From positions 1 through 36,100 of the forward strand of contig CAZXOC010000036.1 of assembly GCA_964642165.1 (NCBI GenBank): a stretch of 36,100 bases of DNA, in the 5' to 3' direction. This DNA comes from CAYRVX01 sp964642165 (lineage in GTDB: Bacteria > Planctomycetota > Phycisphaerae > SM23-33). Positions 6,625 through 15,407 of this stretch are shown here, piece by piece. A model generated the notes under the pieces. The model was not told the DNA's origin. It did no database searches and worked only from the letters and a program-made list of their open reading frames with translations. The translations under genes were made by a program, and so were the position numbers. The first letter of the stretch is position 1, and each line of letters opens with the position of its first letter.

Positions 6625-9540
6625 TCACGGCGCGCGGGTGATCCGCACGGTAAGCCCGGGGCTGTCCTTGGGGACCTCGAGCCCCGGGATCGTCGCGACG
6701 CCGTCGGCGTCGGCGTCCACGCGCCCGCTCCGCGCCGCGGGCGTCTCGCCCCTTCGACCGGGCAGGGGCCGGGCGGTCCAGGCGAGCTTCTCGCGCGGGC
6801 GGATCCGAAACCGCCGCAGGCGCCGCGGCGTCAGGTCGAACGTGCAGGTCCGGCACAGGACCGTCACCTCGAACGCCTCGGCGGTGTCCTTCGCGTCGCG
6901 CCAGGAGACGGTCGCGTTCGTGTTGCCGCCGCCCTCGCCTTCCTTGTCCAGCGAGCAGCCCGAGACGGCGGGGATCGGCGTGTCGCGGCGGACGTCGAGC
7001 CCGCGCCACAGGCCGGTGTGCTTGTCCGGGCGGGGCAGCTTGCCGCCCCACGCCCAGTGGGCCACGAGCGGCTGGCGGGCCTTGTGCAGGGCCCGGTAGA
7101 GCCGCCCCCGGCCCTTGCCCCAGCCCTTGTCGCGGCCCCAGCTCGCGCCCCGGCAGACGAACAGCGGCAGCCTGGCCGCCGGGCGGGCCAGCACCCGCTC
7201 GTCGAGCATGGCCCAGCCCCAGTGGCCGCGCCCGTGGGCGTCGGCGATGTTCGGCGAGCTGGGTCCCCAGGCGTCGGCGAAGCTTCCGGCGGCCTTGGGG
7301 TCCAGCACGCCGCGGCGGTCGAAGCCGGTGACGTAGACGCAGGCGAAGGCCTCGGGGTGTGCCAGGGCGATGGCGGCGGCGCCGTCGGCCCCGACGGCGT
7401 AGACGCGGTCCGGATCGATCGGCAGCGCGCGCTGGGCCCAGGCCAGGAACGCCAGGATTCGCCGCTGCGTATGGTCGCGGACGATGCCGCGCCGGAAGCT
7501 GCCAAGCGTGCCCCACGCGTCGTGGTAGCCGTACCAGCCGCTGGGCGGCCAGTCGTGCGGCGCGAGCTGGATGCTGTGGAGCATCATCTTCTTGCCCGGC
7601 TGGGCGTAGGAGTACCCCTCGCCGTGGAAGTACAGCTCGCAGGGCGCCTTGCCCCGGACGTTCGGCGGCAGGAGCACGGAGTAGTTGAAGGCCATGTTCG
7701 GCCGGGGGGCCAGCGGCGGGGCGGCCCACTGCACGTACACCCACCGCGTGCCGGGCCAGTCGAAATACGGCCCGTGGAGGCCCTTGCCCTGGCGGACGGG
7801 CTTTCCCGTGCCGACGGCTTCCTTCACAGCGCCGCGCGGGGCGTTGGCGGGGGAGAAATCCCTCGTGTTCTCCACGCCGCCGCGGGTGCTGACGACGGCG
7901 TAGCAGCGCCGGCCCGCCCGGGCGGGGTGGTGGACGTAGAGGCCCGTGCCGACGGGAAGCTCGCCGGCCTCCTCGTCGATCACGAACCGCCGCACCGGGT
8001 AGCGGTCCATCCGCGGGTGGTCCATGGTCCAGGTGTGCATGTAGCCGTTGTAGTCGCGGGCCAGCTCGCCCAGCTCGTCCGGCTGCACCATGGCCTGGGC
8101 GATCAGGTACTCCTTGTTCCGCGCGTTGACGTTGTAGGCGGACAGGGGCCCGGCCTCGCCGAGAAGCCTCGCGGCGTGCAGGTTCGCGGCCGTGATGGGC
8201 TCCGCGTGGGCGTAGATGCGATAGCGGCAGGCCCGCGTGGCGGCGGGGGAGGCGAGCTTCCGCTTGATCTCCCCGTAGGTGGTCTTGGCCGTCGTGATGA
8301 GCGGATCGACCTCCTCCCAGGTGAGGAACGTCTGCCCGGCGCGGTGGAGCGCGCGGACGCCGCGGACCGGCGTCGGCACGTCGTCCGGCTTGCCTTCGCA
8401 GGCGACGTCCAGGCACGTCGCCTCGGCGTGCCAGAACGGGCAGGTCTTGACGAAGAAGCCGCCGTTGGGCTTCCCGGCCGCCCACTGCCGCACCGCGTCC
8501 GTCGCGTCGAGGCGATCGCCAAACGGCGCCCGCAGCGCCAGCGGGCGGCCCGGGGCCTCGGGCTCGGAGCCGGCCTGGAAGCTCGCCAGCAGCGGGCGGA
8601 CGTCGACGCCCTCCAGCGCCTCGGGCATCCGCCCCGTCACCTTCGCCGTGCGGTGGATTCGCAGATCGGCCCGGTAGATCCCTGCCCCTGCCGGCAGGGC
8701 GGAGAGATCGAAGCGCACCACGCCCTCGCCGCCCGACGCCGGCAGGACCGTCACGAGCCGCTTGGTCACGACGGGCCTGGGGGGCGCGGCGGCGGGCCGG
8801 TCGGCAGGGGGGTCCCGGAAGAGCATCCTGCCGAACCGGGCGGGCACGTGGCTGTCGCCCGAGTAGGTCGGCGACCACGCGAACTCCTGCCAGCTTCCCG
8901 CGGCGTACCGGTTGCGGGTGAAGTTGGCCGTCCACGCCTCGGGCGCCTTGCCCGCCGCCATGGCGGCCAGGGGAATGGCGAGCTCGATCGTCCAGGCCCC
9001 CGCGCCGCGCCCGACGGCCGCACGGACGCCGGAGTCCCACGAGCGGTCCTTCACCTTCGCGTCGTACGTGCTGCCGGCGGCGCTGACGCCGACGTGGTAG
9101 TACGCCTTGCCGGCCGGTCCCAGGAACAGCTCGATCGAATCGTCGAGCCAGATCTCGCCGTCGTGCCCGCCCCCGGTCGCCCGGAGCTTCGACAGCAGTG
9201 GCTCGGCGCACCGGACGGCCACGTAGAGCCTCTTGCGGTCGCGGAGCAAACGGACCTCGGTGGCGACGGCCGCGCCGCTCGCCCCGTTGAGCGTTCGCGA
9301 CAACCGGCAGGCGGGCGCGGCCCGCCAGGCCTTCTCGCGGGGCGATCCGTCCAGCCTGGGCGGCGTCTTGCAGCGCGGCACGTAGCAGGTCGGCGGCGTG
9401 GCCGGAGCCTTGGGGGCGGCCTTGCCCGGCGGACGGCTCGACGCCCGCCCCCAGCGGCGGGTGACCATCTCCGCCCTCGACGGCGCGGACACACCGCACG
9501 CCAGCACGGCTGCGAAGCATGTCGTCCACCGTCGGCCCAT
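6625..9540 (-). CDS. Secreted CBM9 + DNRLRE + alpha/beta-hydrolase-like protein (971 aa), first paralogue
   Basis: The chosen ATG at 9538-9540 gives a good signal peptide (1 to about 23) ending just before EMVTRRWG, matching the neighbouring paralogue. An in-frame ATG at 9636 would add 32 residues with no signal-like character. Domains repeat the same order: CBM9-like (about 52-265, RLDGSPREKAW, DDSIELFLGP), DNRLRE-like (RFDLSALPAGAGIY), fibronectin-like segment, alpha/beta-hydrolase domain and C-terminal module (FDLTPRRLRRF). The nucleophile region reads DRVYAVGADGAA, so D719 stands where the Ser should be. It is the first gene of the minus-strand operon and lies 75 bases upstream of the second paralogue. 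It diverges from the MoxR operon across a 448-base gap. Domain calls are by eye; the pseudo-enzyme reading is inferred. Confidence 0.87.
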   Translation of the reverse strand: MGRRWTTCFAAVLACGVSAPSRAEMVTRRWGRASSRPPGKAAPKAPATPPTCYVPRCKTPPRLDGSPREKAWRAAPACRLSRTLNGASGAAVATEVRLLRDRKRLYVAVRCAEPLLSKLRATGGGHDGEIWLDDSIELFLGPAGKAYYHVGVSAAGSTYDAKVKDRSWDSGVRAAVGRGAGAWTIELAIPLAAMAAGKAPEAWTANFTRNRYAAGSWQEFAWSPTYSGDSHVPARFGRMLFRDPPADRPAAAPPRPVVTKRLVTVLPASGGEGVVRFDLSALPAGAGIYRADLRIHRTAKVTGRMPEALEGVDVRPLLASFQAGSEPEAPGRPLALRAPFGDRLDATDAVRQWAAGKPNGGFFVKTCPFWHAEATCLDVACEGKPDDVPTPVRGVRALHRAGQTFLTWEEVDPLITTAKTTYGEIKRKLASPAATRACRYRIYAHAEPITAANLHAARLLGEAGPLSAYNVNARNKEYLIAQAMVQPDELGELARDYNGYMHTWTMDHPRMDRYPVRRFVIDEEAGELPVGTGLYVHHPARAGRRCYAVVSTRGGVENTRDFSPANAPRGAVKEAVGTGKPVRQGKGLHGPYFDWPGTRWVYVQWAAPPLAPRPNMAFNYSVLLPPNVRGKAPCELYFHGEGYSYAQPGKKMMLHSIQLAPHDWPPSGWYGYHDAWGTLGSFRRGIVRDHTQRRILAFLAWAQRALPIDPDRVYAVGADGAAAIALAHPEAFACVYVTGFDRRGVLDPKAAGSFADAWGPSSPNIADAHGRGHWGWAMLDERVLARPAARLPLFVCRGASWGRDKGWGKGRGRLYRALHKARQPLVAHWAWGGKLPRPDKHTGLWRGLDVRRDTPIPAVSGCSLDKEGEGGGNTNATVSWRDAKDTAEAFEVTVLCRTCTFDLTPRRLRRFRIRPREKLAWTARPLPGRRGETPAARSGRVDADADGVATIPGLEVPKDSPGLTVRITRAP

Positions 9541-9550
9541 GGTGCCTGCG

Positions 9551-9556
9551 CCTCCC
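9551..9556 (-). promoter_or_regulatory. Shine-Dalgarno GGGAGG that decides the 971-aa start
   Basis: GGGAGG lies 10 bases before the ATG at 9538-9540. It supports that start over the in-frame ATG at 9636, in agreement with the signal peptide and the paralogue alignment. Confidence 0.6.
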
Positions 9557-9977
9557 GCCGAGCGCGAGTGAGCTTCCGAGATGGCGGTACGAAAGCGGCT
9601 CCCACCGATTACACGAAGCCGAGCGGCCTGCATCAAGCCAAAACCGCGGACGGCGGACGCGCGACCCGGCCCCGTCCCTGTCGGCCAGCAGCGCCAGGTG
9701 CCCCATGTCCCGGAGGCCGTGCCCGGGCGGGAAGAAACTCCGAGTTGCGCGGTCTGGCGGAAGGCGGTGCCGGTTGCAGTATTGAACGACCGTAAGTACG
9801 GCTGCGTTCGGGAGGTACCCGTCGCCAGGCGGACGGGGCGGATCCGGAGCGGGGCCGATCCCGGCCGCTGGATGAGAGACCGCCGCCCGCGAGGCAGGCG
9901 CCTGGGCGGGTGGTTTCATGGCCGACGGAGCCCGGGCGACGAACCCCTTCGCCGGCGTCCGAACCGTCCGACGTTGC

Positions 9978-9984
9978 AGGAGAG
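9978..9984 (+). promoter_or_regulatory. Shine-Dalgarno AGGAGAG that decides the MoxR start
   Basis: AGGAGAG ends 4 bases before the ATG at 9989. It picks this codon over in-frame upstream ATGs, which would add up to 136 low-complexity Arg/Pro-rich residues unlike any MoxR protein. Confidence 0.7.
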
Positions 9985-9988
9985 CGAC

Positions 9989-11047
9989 ATGGCATCCGAC
10001 GCGGCGCAGTCCAGCCCGGAAGCGATGGACGACGAGCAGGCGGTCGTCCGTCTCCGCGAGGCCTACGACAAGATCCTCGGCGAACTGCGGAAGATCATCG
10101 TCGGTATGGACCCGGTGATCGATGAGGCGCTCATCGCCATCTTCAGCCTGGGCCACTGCCTGCTGGTCGGCGTGCCCGGGCTGGCCAAGACGCTGCTGGT
10201 CAGCAGCCTCGCGGAGGCCCTGTCGCTTTCGTTCAAGCGGATCCAGTTCACGCCCGACCTGATGCCTTCGGACATCACGGGCACGGAGATCCTCCAGGAC
10301 GACCCCGACAGCGGCGAGCGGCGCTTCAAGTTCCTCAAGGGCCCGGTCTTCGCGAACATCATCCTGGCCGACGAGATCAACCGCACGCCGCCGAAGACCC
10401 AGGCGGCGCTCCTGGAGGCCATGCAGGAACGCAAGATCTCCGCCGGCGGCGAGGACTTCCCCCTGGACGAGCCGTTCTTCGTGCTGGCGACGCAGAACCC
10501 CATCGAGCAGGAGGGCACCTACCCGCTGCCCGAGGCGCAGCTCGACCGGTTCCTCTTCAACATCCTCGTCGACTACCCCTCCTGGGACGAGGAGATCGAG
10601 ATCATGAAGCGCGTCACCGGCCTGCTGGACTACCAGATCGAGCCCGTGCTGGGGCGCGAGGACATCCTCGCCCTTCAGCGGCTGGTGCGGCGGGCGCCCG
10701 TGGCCGACCACATCTTCCACTACGCCGCGAAGCTCGCGCGCTCGACTCGCCCGAGCGATCCCGACGCGCCCGACTTCGTGAGGGACTACCTCTCCTACGG
10801 CGGCGGGCCCAGGGCGAGCTTCAACATGATCCTCACCGGCAAGGCGCGGGCGATCCTCCGCGGGCGCTACCACGTGGCCATCGAGGACATCCAGGCGGTG
10901 GCGCCGCCGGTGCTGCGGCACCGGATCATCCCGAACTTCGCCGCCCTGTCCGAGGGCTTGACGCCCGACGACATCATCGCCAAGCTCCTGGCGGAGATCC
11001 CCGCCGACGAGCGCCTCTACGATGGCAAGAACCCGGCAGCGGTATAG
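9989..11047 (+). CDS. MoxR-family AAA+ ATPase (352 aa)
   Basis: MoxR ATPases are cytoplasmic AAA+ chaperones usually encoded next to DUF58 and von Willebrand A (VWA) proteins, whose maturation or metal loading they are thought to assist. The key motifs are complete: Walker A GVPGLAKT (61-68), Walker B LADEIN (126-131), sensor 1 LATQNP (166-171) and LDRFLF after PEAQ, with the lid domain after about residue 250. The length is normal for the family. This is the first gene of a nine-gene plus-strand operon, and its last 26 bases overlap the DUF58 gene, so the two are probably translationally coupled. The identification is secure; the client proteins are presumably the two VWA proteins downstream. 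Confidence 0.97.
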   Translation: MASDAAQSSPEAMDDEQAVVRLREAYDKILGELRKIIVGMDPVIDEALIAIFSLGHCLLVGVPGLAKTLLVSSLAEALSLSFKRIQFTPDLMPSDITGTEILQDDPDSGERRFKFLKGPVFANIILADEINRTPPKTQAALLEAMQERKISAGGEDFPLDEPFFVLATQNPIEQEGTYPLPEAQLDRFLFNILVDYPSWDEEIEIMKRVTGLLDYQIEPVLGREDILALQRLVRRAPVADHIFHYAAKLARSTRPSDPDAPDFVRDYLSYGGGPRASFNMILTGKARAILRGRYHVAIEDIQAVAPPVLRHRIIPNFAALSEGLTPDDIIAKLLAEIPADERLYDGKNPAAV

Positions 11048-11936
11048 GTACCTCGATCCCGAGACACTTCAGGGGATCGGCTCGCTGGAGCTGATTGCCC
11101 GCGAGGTGGTGGAGGGCCTGCGCGTGGGCATGCACAAGAGCCCGCTGCGCGGCTTCAGCACCGAGTTCAGCCAGCACCGCCCGTACGTCCCCGGCGACTC
11201 GCTGCGCCACCTCGACTGGCGCGTCTACGCGCGAACCAATCGCTACTACCTCAAGCTCTACGAGGCCGAAACCGACTTCACCGCCAACCTGCTGCTCGAC
11301 GCCAGCCGGTCCATGCACTACGCCTCCGGCAGCGTCTCGAAGCTGGAGTACGCCAAGTACATGGCCGCCTCGCTGGCGTGGCTGATCTGCGAGCAGCGCG
11401 ACACGGTGGGCCTGGCCGTCTTCGACGACCGCCTGCGGGAATACGTCGAGCCGAGCGGCTCGAAGGCCGCCGTCCGCACCATCGCCGAGGAGCTGGAGAA
11501 GGTCGTCCCCGAGCCGCGAACGAACGTCGCGGAGATCCTCCACGAGTTCGCGCGCCGCATGGGGCGCAAGGGCTTCGTGATCCTGTTCTCCGACCTGTTC
11601 GACCACGTCCAGGAGTTCCTCCAGGGCCTGGACCACCTCCGCTTCCGCGGGCACAACGTGACGGTCTTCCACCTGCTCGATCCCTACGAGCTGACGTTCC
11701 CCTTCCACGGCACGTACAAGTTCAAGGGCCTGGAGCTGGACGGGGAGATCTCCACGCAGCCGAGACGCATCCGCGCCGCCTACCTGAACGAGTTGCAGAC
11801 GTTCCTCCAGCGGATCAAGGGCTCCTGCGAGCGCAGCCACGTCGATTACGTCCTCGTCGATACCTCGCGCCCCCTGGACGTGGTCCTGTCGAACTACCTG
11901 ATCGGCCGCATCCGAAGCACCGGGAAGAAGATCTGA
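11022..11936 (+). CDS. DUF58 domain-containing protein (304 aa)
   Basis: The DUF58 signature YVPGDSLRHLDW (55-66) is followed by a VWA-like fold whose first strand ends LLLDASRSM (90-98), keeping the DxSxS metal-site pattern. Length and lack of membrane segments are normal for a short cytoplasmic DUF58 protein. The start at 11022 lies inside the 3' end of the MoxR gene, and the stop overlaps the next start by one base (TGATG at 11934-11938). DUF58 proteins nearly always sit beside MoxR and are presumed partners, but no biochemical role is established. The family call is very secure. Confidence 0.96.
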   Translation: MARTRQRYRYLDPETLQGIGSLELIAREVVEGLRVGMHKSPLRGFSTEFSQHRPYVPGDSLRHLDWRVYARTNRYYLKLYEAETDFTANLLLDASRSMHYASGSVSKLEYAKYMAASLAWLICEQRDTVGLAVFDDRLREYVEPSGSKAAVRTIAEELEKVVPEPRTNVAEILHEFARRMGRKGFVILFSDLFDHVQEFLQGLDHLRFRGHNVTVFHLLDPYELTFPFHGTYKFKGLELDGEISTQPRRIRAAYLNELQTFLQRIKGSCERSHVDYVLVDTSRPLDVVLSNYLIGRIRSTGKKI

Positions 11937-13096
11937 TGCGGCGGCGGGAAGGCACGTTGAGCGCACCGCCCGCGACAACCCGATTCGCCGCGTCCTGCCT
12001 GGCGACGGCCGTCCTGGTGGCGCTGCCGGCGCCTGCGGACGTCGTCCAGACACTCGACGGTCGCCTGACCGGCCGGGCCGCCCTCCGCCCCGAGGGCGTC
12101 GTCCTCGGCGAGCGCACCGTTGCGGCCGCCGAGCTGCTCTTCGTGAACTTCGACCGCAAGGGGCGCACCTTCCGCCGGCCCAACACCGTCCGCCTGACCA
12201 ACGGGGAGGTCTGGCGCTGCGACATCCTGAGCCTGACGGCCGACAAGCTGAAGGTCCGCTCGCCCTTCTTCGGCACGCGGGAGGTCCGCAAGGCGGACGT
12301 TCGCGCGCTGGAGTTCCAGGCGCGTCTGCCCTCCGAGGCGCACCTGGCGACGAACACGCTGTATCGCACGTCCGGCGAGCCGCTGCCCGGGTCGCTGCTG
12401 TGGATCAGCCCCACGCAGATCGCCGTGGACAGCCCGCTCGGCGCGCTGGCGATGGATCGCAAGGGCGCGACGCGTTTCCTCCTGGCCGGGCGGCGCCTCC
12501 GCCGCGGGCGAAACGGCGAGGGCGAGGTCGTCCTGGTGGACGGGACCGTCCTTCGCGGGCGCCTCGGTCTCGCCGCCGACGTAGTGCGCCTGACGCACGA
12601 CGCGCTGGGCGAGCTGGCCCTGCCCGTCGAGGCCGTCCTGTCCTTCCTGCGGCACGGCCCGAACGTGATCTACCTGGCGGAGCTTCCCTTCGAGGCGAAG
12701 GCGCGGTCGCTCCTCGGCGAGGGCGGCCAGGTCCGGACGGTCGACCGCCACCTGCCCGGGCAGGGCGCCGGCGCGGCCGGCTTCCTGCGTTCGCTGGCGA
12801 TTCAGCCCGCGACGGCGCTGACGGTTCGCCTGCCCGACGGCCCGGGACGGCGCGTGCTGCGGGCCTGCGCCGCGCCCGTCCCCGGCGCTCGCGGCGCCGC
12901 GATCCTGCGCGTGCGCCAGGGCGAGCGCCTGCTGTTCGAGAAGAGCGTTCCGGCTTCGCAGGCGAGGGCCGTGCCGCTCTCGGTGGAGCTGCCCGCCGGG
13001 GACCAGGTCACGATCGACGTGTCCTTCGACCGGCGGGTCCGCCTTCCCTGCGGCGTCGTGCTGGCCGATCCCCACGTGGTGACCCGCCGCCGGTAG
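11936..13096 (+). CDS. Secreted repeat protein with NPCBM-like C-terminus (386 aa)
   Basis: The true start is the ATG overlapping the DUF58 stop (TGATG). It gives a signal peptide at about 1-38, ending near LPAPADV. The next roughly 200 residues contain four similar modules of 40-50 residues, each with a turn resembling DGxxLxGxL followed by a strand and a closing hydrophobic segment (LDGRLTGRA, TNGEVWRCD, SGEPLPGSL, DGTVLRGRL). The last part, from NVIYLAELPFEA onward, resembles the NPCBM/NEW2 carbohydrate-binding fold, with ILRVRQGERLLFEK and VTIDVSFD. It sits between the DUF58 and BatA-like genes. I recognise no enzyme motif. A periplasmic or surface ligand-binding role within the VWA complex is inferred. 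Confidence 0.8.
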   Translation: MRRREGTLSAPPATTRFAASCLATAVLVALPAPADVVQTLDGRLTGRAALRPEGVVLGERTVAAAELLFVNFDRKGRTFRRPNTVRLTNGEVWRCDILSLTADKLKVRSPFFGTREVRKADVRALEFQARLPSEAHLATNTLYRTSGEPLPGSLLWISPTQIAVDSPLGALAMDRKGATRFLLAGRRLRRGRNGEGEVVLVDGTVLRGRLGLAADVVRLTHDALGELALPVEAVLSFLRHGPNVIYLAELPFEAKARSLLGEGGQVRTVDRHLPGQGAGAAGFLRSLAIQPATALTVRLPDGPGRRVLRACAAPVPGARGAAILRVRQGERLLFEKSVPASQARAVPLSVELPAGDQVTIDVSFDRRVRLPCGVVLADPHVVTRRR

Positions 13097-13135
13097 CCGC
13101 CCGGCCGCCGACCGCCGGCGAGTGGATGGGAGAGC

Positions 13136-15337
13136 ATGGGTTTTCTGAACCAGATCATGCTGTTGGGGCTGCTGGGGCTGGCCGTCCCGGTCCTCATCCA
13201 TCTGCTGAACCGCTACCGCTACCGCGAGATCGACTGGGGCGCGATGGAGCTGCTCCGCCGGGCGATGGTCCTGCGCTCGCGCCGGGTGCGGATCGAGGAC
13301 CTGATCCTGCTGGCCCTGCGCTGCCTGGCCGTGGCGCTGCTGGCGATCGCGATGGCCCGCCCGACGATCCGCGCCGGCGGGGCGAGGTTCTTCGGCGGCG
13401 AGGCACGCGTCGGCGCGGTCATCGCCCTGGACGCCTCCTACAGCATGGCCCACCGCCCCGGCGTGCGCAGCCGCTTCGACGCCGCCGTCCACCGCGCCCG
13501 CGAAGTCCTCCAGACCCTCCAGCCGGGCGACCAGGTCTCCATCGTCCTGATGGGCCAGCGGCCGCGATCCCTGCTGCGCAACGTCAGCTTCGATCGCGAG
13601 CGGATCGACGAGCAGCTCGGCAGCACCCGCGCGCTGCCCGAGCGAGTGAACCTCGAGCCGTGCCTGGAGCGGGTCTCGGAGCTGCTGGCCGAAGTCCGCG
13701 CCCCGGTCCTCGAGTGCTACGTCGTGTCCGACGCGCAGGAGCTGACCTGGCGCCGGCCGTCCGAGGGCGCCGCCGCGTCCCTGCGCGAGATCGCCGCCGC
13801 GGGGCGGCTGTACTACCTGCCCGTCGGCTCCGAAGCCGCGGAGAACCTCGCGCTGAGCCGCCTCGAGCTGACGTCGGGGGCCCGGCGCCTGGGCAGCACG
13901 GTGCGGTACGTGGCGGAGGTGCGGAACGTCGGGCGCACGCCGGCGCGCAACGTGCGGGTCACGCTGTCGGTCGACGACGGGACGCCCGACCGGCGCGTCG
14001 TGGACCTGATCCGCCCCGGGCAGCTCGCCGCCGTGCCGCTGTACGCGAAGTTCGCCGCGCCCGGCAGCGTTCGCGTCACGGCCCGCCTGGAGCGCGACGC
14101 CCTCGCCGTGGACGACGTCCGCCACGCCGTCGCCTGCGTGCGCGAGCGGATCCGCGTGCTCGTCGTGGACGGCGAGCGCGCCGGGCAGGACGCCGACAGC
14201 GAGACTTTCTACCTCAGGAAGGCCCTCGTGCCCGACCCGACGAAGCCCTCGCAGGCGTCCATCCGCCTGACGCGCGCGGCGCAGGTCGAGCTGCCCCTGC
14301 ACCGGTTCGACGACCACGACATCGTCATCCTCGCCAACGTCTCGGACCTGCGGACCGCCCAGGCCGAGGCGCTGCACGCCTTCGTCCGGCAGGGCGGGGG
14401 GCTGATCGTCTTCCTCGGCGACCGCGTCCACGCCGGCCTGCTCAACGCCCGCCTGCGCGTCGGCGGCGAGTCGCTCCTCCCGGGGCGGCTGACGACCGTG
14501 CTGGACGCGCCCGCCCGGCGCAAGGCCGGCTGGCCCCTGGCGGTCGTCGACGCCTCCCACCCGCTGGGGCGCTTCCTGTCGCGCCTGCCCCGACCGCTGG
14601 TCGACGAGGCCCGCGTCCGCACGCTGTACCGCGTCGAGCCGGCCGCCGGGGCGAGGGCCGTTCTCGAGGCCGCCGGCACGGGCGCGCCGCTGCTGATCGA
14701 GAAACGCCTCGGGCGCGGGTGCGTCCTGCTGGTGACCACCTCCGCCGACCGCGACTGGGGCTCCCTGGCCGTCAACCCGGCCTACCTGGTGCTCCTGCAC
14801 GAGTCCGTCGCTCACCTGACGCGCCAGTCGCACGAGCGGCAGTTCACCGTCGGCGAGCCGCTGGCCCTGGCCCTGCCGCCGCGGGCCGGCGCCGGGCCGC
14901 TCGAACTCGTCGGCCCCGACGGCACGCGAACGCCCATCACCGCCGGCGAGACGCAGGGGCGGCGCGTCGCCGAGTGCGGCCTGCCCGAGGCGGCCGGGTT
15001 CTACCAGCTCCACGCCGGCAGCGACGCCCCGCCCATCGTGGCGGCCGTCAACGTCGATCCCATCGAGTCCGACGTCAAGGCGCTGACGCCCGAGGGCCTG
15101 CGGGCCGCCTTCGCCGACTTGCCCGTCACGGTCCTGTCCGGCCAGGACCTGCTTGCGGAGATCCGCCGGGGCCGGACCGGCCTGGAAATGTGGCGGGCGT
15201 TCCTGTTCGTGGGCCTGCTCGTGCTGGCCCTGGAGACGTTCCTGGCGTGGTACTTCTCGCGCAAGCTGGCGAAGGGCGACTCCCCGATCCCTCCCCGCGC
15301 CCGCGAGACGGTCCTCGCTGCCGGCGAATCGACGTGA
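13136..15337 (+). CDS. BatA-like membrane protein with VWA domain (733 aa)
   Basis: The N-terminus matches the BatA aerotolerance-type region: TM helix about 5-24, the motif HLLNRYRYREIDWGAMELL, and a second helix at about 56-74. A VWA domain follows with the metal-ion site LDASYSM (98-104). The middle contains a Rossmann-like segment resembling class I glutamine-amidotransferase folds (around VLVVDGERAG and GGGLIVFLGD), common in planctomycete BatA relatives. A final TM helix (about residues 685-705, AFLFVGLLVLALETFLAWYF) precedes a short basic tail. It is therefore a membrane-anchored protein with a large extracytoplasmic part. The ATG has GGGAGAG just upstream. Its place after MoxR/DUF58 supports a role in an envelope complex; the exact job is unknown. 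Confidence 0.93.
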   Translation: MGFLNQIMLLGLLGLAVPVLIHLLNRYRYREIDWGAMELLRRAMVLRSRRVRIEDLILLALRCLAVALLAIAMARPTIRAGGARFFGGEARVGAVIALDASYSMAHRPGVRSRFDAAVHRAREVLQTLQPGDQVSIVLMGQRPRSLLRNVSFDRERIDEQLGSTRALPERVNLEPCLERVSELLAEVRAPVLECYVVSDAQELTWRRPSEGAAASLREIAAAGRLYYLPVGSEAAENLALSRLELTSGARRLGSTVRYVAEVRNVGRTPARNVRVTLSVDDGTPDRRVVDLIRPGQLAAVPLYAKFAAPGSVRVTARLERDALAVDDVRHAVACVRERIRVLVVDGERAGQDADSETFYLRKALVPDPTKPSQASIRLTRAAQVELPLHRFDDHDIVILANVSDLRTAQAEALHAFVRQGGGLIVFLGDRVHAGLLNARLRVGGESLLPGRLTTVLDAPARRKAGWPLAVVDASHPLGRFLSRLPRPLVDEARVRTLYRVEPAAGARAVLEAAGTGAPLLIEKRLGRGCVLLVTTSADRDWGSLAVNPAYLVLLHESVAHLTRQSHERQFTVGEPLALALPPRAGAGPLELVGPDGTRTPITAGETQGRRVAECGLPEAAGFYQLHAGSDAPPIVAAVNVDPIESDVKALTPEGLRAAFADLPVTVLSGQDLLAEIRRGRTGLEMWRAFLFVGLLVLALETFLAWYFSRKLAKGDSPIPPRARETVLAAGEST

Positions 15338-15407
15338 GCTTGACCCCCGCGGGCGCCGCCCGTGGCATGACGGCCGATAACCGAACGCGGAAAGCGAACC
15401 GCTCGAC

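Larger units (their letters stand above)
9541..9988. other. 448-base divergent intergenic region
   Basis: The region separates the minus-strand secreted-protein operon from the plus-strand MoxR operon, so promoters for both should lie here. A relatively AT-rich pocket at about 9773-9800 is the best candidate area: on the minus strand it contains CAATACT, which resembles a -10 box. No convincing -35/-10 pair was found on either strand. A reading frame open into moxR crosses the region, but its composition and lack of a ribosome site argue against coding. No RNA gene or strong hairpin was seen. Confidence 0.5.

Noticed and set aside
964..9795. An uninterrupted plus-strand open frame of over 2900 codons, opposite the four secreted-protein genes
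   Set aside because: It is antisense to genes with clear domains, its translation is Ala/Gly/Val/Arg-rich with no recognisable domain, and GC-rich third positions remove stop codons from the opposite strand.
3449..10921. A minus-strand open frame of about 2490 codons spanning the 983- and 971-aa genes and the MoxR gene
   Set aside because: It is out of frame with the paralogues, runs antisense through moxR and reads as low-complexity Arg/Pro/Ala; a composition artefact.
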